Assembly (NCBI RefSeq): GCF_003434305.1
Contig: NZ_QKKX01000047.1
Location: 28,696 to 92,695, forward strand
Source of the DNA: Micromonospora sp. MW-13
GTDB taxonomy: Bacteria; Actinomycetota; Actinomycetes; Mycobacteriales; Micromonosporaceae
DNA: 64,000 nt
Direction: 5' to 3'
Shown here: positions 59,457 through 64,000 of the stretch, one piece after another
Layout: every line of letters begins with the position of its first letter
How positions within the stretch are numbered: position 1 is the stretch's first letter
Translations under genes and position numbers: made by a program
Notes under the pieces: model-generated
What the model was told of the DNA's origin: nothing
The model's database searches: none
The model's input: only the letters and a program-made list of their open reading frames with translations

Positions 59457-60310
59457 GCCAGGGCAAGTGCCATCGCGCCGGGCGTGTACGGAGTGATGTC
59501 GATCCTGGTGACGAGTCCGGTGTTGACCCGGAAGCGGATGAGCGCGTACGCGTGTCCACCCGGTGCGATGACCGCTCCGGGGTGACCGCCGATGAGAACT
59601 GGAACTGCGGCAGCGATGCGATCGACGAATGTCTTCGTCTCTTGTGCGATTGCCGCAGCTCCCCGGACTTCGGTTCGGGCGCCAGTCGGGAGCAGGCGAA
59701 TGTCAGCAGCGCGGACGGCGTCGGGAGCCATCAGGGTGACGAGTCGTGCGATGTCACCACCCTTTGCAGCTGCGAGGAAGGCCTCGACGATCTCGGTCGA
59801 TTCTGTGCGGTGGTCGGGTTCGACAGGTTGAGCGCCGCGGAGCTTCGCCCGGGCACGGCTGGCCAGCTTCTTCGCCGAGGCCGGGTTCGTGTCGAGCACG
59901 ACAGCGACCTGCGCGAACGGGACAGCGAACAGATCGTGCAGGACGTACGCCACTCGCTGTTTGGGTGAGAGTTCGGCGAGCAGCACGAGCAGCGCCCTGG
60001 AAACCTCCTCGCGGCGGAGGAACGCCTCGTCGGCGCTGATCTGTTCGCTGGGGATGTCATCGGCGAGCAGGGGGAGTTCGCCCCGTCGCTTGCGGGCCCG
60101 AAGAAGGTCCAGACACAAGCGTGCGGTCACCGTGGTGAACCAGCCCTCCAGATTCGTGACGCCGGTCGCGTCCGATGCCTGCACCCGAGTCCAGGCGGTC
60201 TGGACGGCGTCCTCGGCGTCGTGATGCGAGCCCACGACCCGGTGGGCCAGCGACATCAGCCGGGGTCGGGCCGCCTCGAAGTGTTCACCGAGTTCCACGG
60301 GTGAGGTCAC
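59450..60310 (-). CDS. ECF sigma factor, SigJ/ECF41-like with SnoaL-type C-terminus
   Basis: 286 residues. Sigma-70 region 2 (ARPRLMSLAHRVVGSHHDAEDAVQ region; RVVGSHHDAEDAVQTAW) and region 4 (LSPKQRVAYVLHDLFAVPF, AKKLASRARAKL) are followed by a SnoaL-like domain of about 110 residues (IVEAFLAAAKGGDIARLVTL). This matches ECF41, where the C-terminal domain modulates activity instead of an anti-sigma factor. Divergent from a small redox-type operon (ABM, DoxX), the usual ECF41 neighbourhood. GTG at 60310, with a second GTG at 60298 as an alternative. Confidence 0.9.
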   Translation of the reverse strand: MTSPVELGEHFEAARPRLMSLAHRVVGSHHDAEDAVQTAWTRVQASDATGVTNLEGWFTTVTARLCLDLLRARKRRGELPLLADDIPSEQISADEAFLRREEVSRALLVLLAELSPKQRVAYVLHDLFAVPFAQVAVVLDTNPASAKKLASRARAKLRGAQPVEPDHRTESTEIVEAFLAAAKGGDIARLVTLMAPDAVRAADIRLLPTGARTEVRGAAAIAQETKTFVDRIAAAVPVLIGGHPGAVIAPGGHAYALIRFRVNTGLVTRIDITPYTPGAMALALAA

Positions 60311-60387
60311 CTTTCAAGCGTGCTCGACGTCAGGAGGTGTGAGAGAGACCAGATGCCTGCCGAGCGTATCCCGTTGAGGAGACAGAC

Positions 60388-60684
60388 ATGAGCGTACAGA
60401 TCGTCCGATTCAGCACCGGTGCAGAGAAGATTGGGGAAGTCGAAGACGGCATTAAGCGCCTGTTCGCCGCTATGGAGGAGGCGGCGCCGACGGGCATCGA
60501 CTACACCGCGTTGCGGGTGGGGGACGGCGCGGAGTTCCTGCTGATCCTGGAGCTCGCCGACGCGGACACCAATCCGCTCCTGGAGATCCAAGAGGCCCTC
60601 GCTTTCAGGGCCAAGGTCGCTGGGTGGGCGGAAGTGCCTGTAGCCCCGCAGTCGGTGACGGTGTTGGGGCGGTACTCCCGTTGA
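60388..60684 (+). CDS. Small ABM-type (dimeric alpha/beta barrel) protein
   Basis: 98 residues, MSVQIVRFSTGAEKIGEVEDG at the start. The spacing of strands and helix (IKRLFAAMEEAAPTGIDYTALRVGDGAEFLLILEL, in part) suits a ferredoxin-like antibiotic biosynthesis monooxygenase fold. GAGGAG precedes the ATG. First gene of the operon facing the ECF41 sigma factor; likely its target. No catalytic residue assignable. Confidence 0.7.
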   Translation: MSVQIVRFSTGAEKIGEVEDGIKRLFAAMEEAAPTGIDYTALRVGDGAEFLLILELADADTNPLLEIQEALAFRAKVAGWAEVPVAPQSVTVLGRYSR

Positions 60685-61049
60685 TCGCAGGGGTCGAAGT
60701 CGGTCTGTTCATTGCGACTCTCGGCTGCATTCTGGCCAATGCCTTCGAGGTCGCCGCCAAGGCGGTCCAGGCGCAGTTCGTGGTGCAGAACTCGGCAGAG
60801 GTGGGCCTGGAACGCAGGTGGATCCCCTACCTCGCGATTCTTGAGGGCCTGGGGGTAGCGGGGCTCGTGGTCGGGCTGCTCGGCTGGCCGGTCGTCGGGC
60901 TGGCCGCTGCCGTTGGGCTGGTGGTGTTCTTCGTCGGAGCCGTCCTCGCCCACGTCCGGGCGCAGGTGTTCCACAACATCGCCTTCCCCGTGGTCTTCCT
61001 CGGCCTGGCGGTCGCTGCGCTCGGGCATTTCGCATGGTCGGGCAGTTGA
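60681..61049 (+). CDS. DoxX-like membrane protein
   Basis: 122 residues with four hydrophobic helices (about 3-22, 48-66, 70-92 and 98-118). VVFFVGAVLAHVRAQ and VVFLGLAVAAL follow DoxX-like proteins that are often adjacent to ECF41 genes. The TTG start at 60681 overlaps the preceding stop (TTGA); a longer upstream frame would cross the ABM gene. Confidence 0.75.
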   Translation: MIAGVEVGLFIATLGCILANAFEVAAKAVQAQFVVQNSAEVGLERRWIPYLAILEGLGVAGLVVGLLGWPVVGLAAAVGLVVFFVGAVLAHVRAQVFHNIAFPVVFLGLAVAALGHFAWSGS

Positions 61050-61492
61050 TCGCCGCGGCGCTTGGGGCCTGCGTTGATGCTGAGTCGTTCGGTGCCCCGC
61101 CGGGTTCACGCACCGGCAGGTTCGTTGTCGCCCGGCTTGACGGAACGAGGATGACGGATGCGGGCCACGCCTTCTACGAGTTCTCAGACGCGCTGCTCTT
61201 TCCCGGCTACTTCGGCTGGAACTGGAACGCGTTGTCCGACTGTCTCTGTGATCTGACCTGGTTGCCCGCGGACGGGTATCTGATCGTGGTCGAGGACGCG
61301 CCCTGGTTGCTGTCGAGCAGTGCCGAGGAGCAGCACACACTGTTCCAGATCCTGTCCCGGGCCGTTCACCACTGGGCGAACCCACTCGGCCGGCCAGCCG
61401 GCAAGGGCGTCCCGTTCAAGGTGTTGCTGCTGTGCGACCGCGACGATGAGGCGGCGCTGCTGCGGCAGGAGATCGCCCGGGCAGTCCGCTGA
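61034..61492 (+). CDS. Barstar-family protein
   Basis: 152 residues. The core FPGYFGWNWNALSDCLCDL is the barstar signature (barstar blocks barnase-type ribonucleases). LIVVEDAPWLLSSS and PFKVLLLCDRDDEAAL complete the small alpha/beta fold. Start ATG at 61034 overlaps doxX by 16 bases; a TTG at 61046 (TTGA overlap, like the gene before) is equally plausible. No barnase/RNase gene is near. Co-expression with an ECF41-linked operon suggests a ribonuclease-inhibitor or other binding role. Confidence 0.8.
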   Translation: MVGQLIAAALGACVDAESFGAPPGSRTGRFVVARLDGTRMTDAGHAFYEFSDALLFPGYFGWNWNALSDCLCDLTWLPADGYLIVVEDAPWLLSSSAEEQHTLFQILSRAVHHWANPLGRPAGKGVPFKVLLLCDRDDEAALLRQEIARAVR

Positions 61493-61546
61493 TCCTGGTC
61501 TTCGAACGGACGGTGCGGCTGGCCTTGGGGAAGGTCCGCCGTCGGG

Positions 61547-62842
61547 TCAGGCGCGGGCGGCTGGTTCGGTGGGCGTGGTGGTGGCGCTGTCCCCCGGTCC
61601 ACCGTTGGCTGGCTCGGCCTGCGCTTCGTCGCCGGCGCGGCTGGGAGCCACCGCCCGCAGCCGGCGGACGTCTCGACTGGCCAGCATGCCGAGGACGGCG
61701 AGCACCACCAGCGCGGCGAGGAGCAGCAGCGTGTCGCGGGTGCCGATCACCGCGGCGAGTGGTCCGACCGCCACCTGGCCGAGTGGGATGGCGACCCAGG
61801 ATCCCAACATGTCGTAGGAGTAGACGCGGGCCAGCCGGTCGGCCGGGATGTGCTGTGCGATCGACGTGTCCCAGGCCACCGCGAACTGTTCGACGGCGAC
61901 GCCGACCGCTAGTGCGGACGCCACCAGCACGACGATGGTGGGCGCCAGGGCCAGCCCCACCAGCAGGAACGACTCGGCGAACATGCAGGCCACCCCGAGC
62001 AGCAGCAGCCGGCGCACCCGGATCCGCAGGGCGATCAATCCGCCCGCCACCATTCCGGCGGTTTGTGCGGCCAGGACCACGCCCCAGGCGCTACGGCCGA
62101 TCGTCTCGTCGGCGACGGTCGGGCCGAGCACGTTCACGCCGCCGGCGAGGGCCGCGTTGAGGATCATGAAGCCGAGTACCACGGCCCAGACCCAGGTGCG
62201 AGCGGTGAACTCGGTCCAGCCCACCTGGAGGTCGGCGATGATGCCCGTGCGGGCGCTCTTCGCCTGCGGGGCAGTGATCCGGACTCCGGTGAACGCCAAA
62301 GCCGCGACAGCGAAGGTGAGCGCGTCGACGGCGAGGCCCCAGCCGGGCCCGACGGCGGCCACGAGGAGGCCGCCGAGCGCGGCGCCGCCGATCATGCCCG
62401 CGTTTATGCCGAGCCGGATGAGCGCGTTGGCCTGCTGGATCAGCTCCGGCGGCACGGTCTGCGGCGTCGCGGAGGCCGAGGCTGGCTGGGACAGGGCGCT
62501 CACGATGCCGTTCGCCGCGCCGAGCGTCAGCAACAGCGGGATCGTCGCCGTTCCGGTGAGCACCAGGGCGGCAACCGCCGCCTGGGTCAGCGCACCCAGC
62601 ACGTTGGAGCCGACAAGCACCAACCGGCGCGGAATCCGGTCGGCCACCACCCCACCGAAGAGCACGAACAGCACGGTCGCCAGCGATCTGGCGCCGACCA
62701 CCAGCCCCAGGTCACGCACCGAGCCGGTCAGATCGAGTACGGCGAAGGCGAGCGCGATGGGAGCGACACCGTTGCCCAGCATGTTGACCATTCGGCCAGC
62801 AGCCAGGTATCGGAACACGCCATACCGCAGTGGAGCCAGCAC
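61547..62842 (-). CDS. MFS transporter (multidrug-efflux type)
   Basis: 431 residues, twelve helices, MFS_3/enterobactin-exporter-like. Signatures: GRMVNMLGNGVAPIALAFAVLDLTGS (short form), FGGVVADRIPRR between helices 2 and 3, and QANALIRLGINAG. The GTG at 62842 has GGAGG about 6 bases upstream and yields a normal cytoplasmic N-terminus. A longer version from 62992 would add a non-hydrophobic Pro/Ala segment. Substrate unknown. Confidence 0.87.
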   Translation of the reverse strand: MLAPLRYGVFRYLAAGRMVNMLGNGVAPIALAFAVLDLTGSVRDLGLVVGARSLATVLFVLFGGVVADRIPRRLVLVGSNVLGALTQAAVAALVLTGTATIPLLLTLGAANGIVSALSQPASASATPQTVPPELIQQANALIRLGINAGMIGGAALGGLLVAAVGPGWGLAVDALTFAVAALAFTGVRITAPQAKSARTGIIADLQVGWTEFTARTWVWAVVLGFMILNAALAGGVNVLGPTVADETIGRSAWGVVLAAQTAGMVAGGLIALRIRVRRLLLLGVACMFAESFLLVGLALAPTIVVLVASALAVGVAVEQFAVAWDTSIAQHIPADRLARVYSYDMLGSWVAIPLGQVAVGPLAAVIGTRDTLLLLAALVVLAVLGMLASRDVRRLRAVAPSRAGDEAQAEPANGGPGDSATTTPTEPAARA

Positions 62843-63301
62843 CAGCCCTCCAGCTAGGACAGGACAGAATCTACCCGGAGCGGTTCGAGGGCGCCGAGCC
62901 GGTTCGGCCCCGGGACGCACTCGTGGCTGAGGTGTCCGAGCCCAGAGGGTCGAACTCGGCGGTGACCCACCCACAGGTGGTGCAGGGGACACCTGTAACG
63001 ATCGGCTTCAACTGCGCTTCGATCGAGCCATTTTCTTGACAGCAGAAAAGGCGGTGCGGCGCTACGACCACGGCTGGCCGTCCACGGCCACGGCACATTC
63101 GGAGGGCGTGGGGCCGAATAGTTTGTGCGATGGACGGTTGGGTCCCCTGCCAGTGGTCCGTCGACGCCACCCGGCCCGGCGACAACACCCCCCGGATCAT
63201 CAACGACAGGGGGACGAGCCATACCGGACCGGGCGACGGAGGCTCATCGGCTGGGGCGGTTTACCGCCACATTGACCAGGGGATCTGCCGTTTTGTCCGG
63301 A
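62843..63301. other. 459-base interval without a supported gene
   Basis: I see no convincing gene. A minus-strand frame between about 63203 and 62871 contains CTTC, but has no ribosome-binding site and atypical composition. The stretch includes the promoter of the MFS gene and the 3' flank of the secreted protein gene. Confidence 0.4.
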
Positions 63302-63778
63302 TCAGCCGCAGTGGACGCGATCGTAGCCGGTGGCCCCGCCCCCGCCGGACGTGTCGAAGCTGCCACTGATGTCGATGCAGCTGTTCGGGGCGTAGACGTA
63401 GAGCGGCCCCGCGTACTTGGTGAAGTTCTGGCCCGGCTTGTCGCCGTCGGTCTGCCAGGTGCCGCCGCTCTTGCGGGCCGCGACGACGATGTCCCAGGCG
63501 CTGCTGATCACGCTGTCGTTCGTGCGGGCGATGACGCAGTTGTAGCCGTTCGAGCTGTTGTAGTAGACGTCGATGTAGCCCCCGGACTGGCCCCTCCACG
63601 AGATGGGCCATGATTTCAGGAACCCGTAGGAGCTGCCACAGTAGTTCGTCCGGGGAATGGCGTTGGCCGGACCGGCCGATAGTCCCACCAGGCCACTGGT
63701 GGTCAGCGCGAGAGTACCGAGCACGGCGGCGGTGCGGGTGCGGAGGGTGCCGGCAGGGGTGCGGCGGAAGATCGACAT
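63302..63778 (-). CDS. Small secreted protein, unknown function
   Basis: 158 residues. A signal peptide of about 41 residues ends in GLSAGPANA. The mature protein of about 115 residues has four Cys (NYCGSS, YNCVIA, NSCIDI, VHCG), suggesting two disulfides, and many Gly/Ser/Tyr. AAGGAAGGA lies before the ATG at 63778. SPI-type or lectin-like folds are possible; it resembles the class of small actinobacterial secreted spore-associated proteins without proof. Confidence 0.7.
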   Translation of the reverse strand: MSIFRRTPAGTLRTRTAAVLGTLALTTSGLVGLSAGPANAIPRTNYCGSSYGFLKSWPISWRGQSGGYIDVYYNSSNGYNCVIARTNDSVISSAWDIVVAARKSGGTWQTDGDKPGQNFTKYAGPLYVYAPNSCIDISGSFDTSGGGGATGYDRVHCG

Positions 63779-64000
63779 GAACGGTCCTTCCTTGGTTCCG
63801 GTTGGCAGCACCGAGACAACCACCTGTCCGCCCCCGACGGACAGGTGTCGAAACGGTCACCGTTTCCTCCCCGGACGCGGTCGGGCTGGGAGTGTCAGGT
63901 TGATTGCGGATTCAGCCGCACTCCTCTCGGCAATTGATGATGTTCGCGAACCGGCATGTCTCACTCGTCACGACGCCTACCTCCCCAACGTGCCACGCTG
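63779..64000. other. Right edge, non-coding or partial
   Basis: Contains the upstream region of the secreted protein gene. No ORF, RNA or repeat could be supported up to the window edge. Confidence 0.4.

Noticed and set aside
59265..60310. Anti-sigma factor gene for the ECF sigma factor
   Set aside because: None adjacent; the SnoaL-like C-terminal domain of ECF41 proteins takes that role.
62871..63203. Small protein with a CTTC motif on the minus strand
   Set aside because: No ribosome-binding site, no family resemblance and Ser/Arg/Gly-rich tail; left uncalled.

Overview
The window is very GC-rich DNA with long stretches of genes joined by 4-base ATGA/GTGA overlaps, frequent GTG starts, an F420-dependent enzyme, a fused isobutyryl-CoA mutase and an NsrR/Hmp pair. 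This points to a filamentous actinobacterium. Micromonosporaceae (Micromonospora-like) is my best guess, but that is inference. About 55 protein genes are supported. There is one tRNA-like RNA, one cobalamin riboswitch and several strong hairpin terminators. No insertion sequence, phage or CRISPR array was seen.

1-18.3 kb is a bioenergetic island. On the minus strand lie a FAD/Fe-S dehydrogenase (3' end outside the window) overlapping a PoxB-like ThDP enzyme. Next comes a tightly overlapped operon read from 13.57 kb down to 4.83 kb: CtaC with a fused cytochrome c, CtaD, CtaE, a small membrane protein, CtaG, a lipoprotein cytochrome c, diheme QcrC, Rieske QcrA and cytochrome b with an unusual C-terminal extension. 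Together these would form a complete quinol-to-oxygen chain. Diverging from ctaC is a System I cytochrome c maturation operon (ccmC, E, F, G and a ccmH/I fusion) that lacks ccmA, ccmB and ccmD.

18.4-27.8 kb is accessory: a LasA-like M23 peptidase, a CYP152 peroxygenase-type P450 with an OleT-like active-site His, small proteins, two tandem small secreted proteins, a large XRE/NB-ARC/TPR regulator and a secreted alpha/beta hydrolase. 27.8-34.2 kb is a reductive pyrimidine/hydantoin catabolic cluster (LLM F420 enzyme, methylmalonate-semialdehyde dehydrogenase, dihydropyrimidinase, beta-ureidopropionase-type hydrolase) with a divergent MocR regulator. 34.3-38.2 kb holds a MarR regulator divergent from the B12-dependent mutase IcmF.

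39.0-45.6 kb is the most unusual part. A tRNA-like RNA with CCA, D and T arms, a 9-10 bp acceptor helix and no recognisable anticodon arm lies just upstream of five overlapped genes: a zinc-ribbon/SDR protein lacking the catalytic Tyr, a leucine-rich-repeat protein, an ankyrin protein, a MoxR-type AAA ATPase and a metallopeptidase-like/vWA protein. 46.4-50.3 kb is nrdAB (class Ia ribonucleotide reductase) under a cobalamin riboswitch and a tandem NrdR-box promoter.

50.5-64 kb holds nsrR/hmp (nitric oxide detoxification), an acyltransferase, a GTCGAG hexanucleotide array, an iron-siderophore uptake operon with an AraC regulator and an IdeR-like box, an ECF41-type sigma factor facing an ABM/DoxX/barstar operon, an MFS exporter and a small secreted protein.
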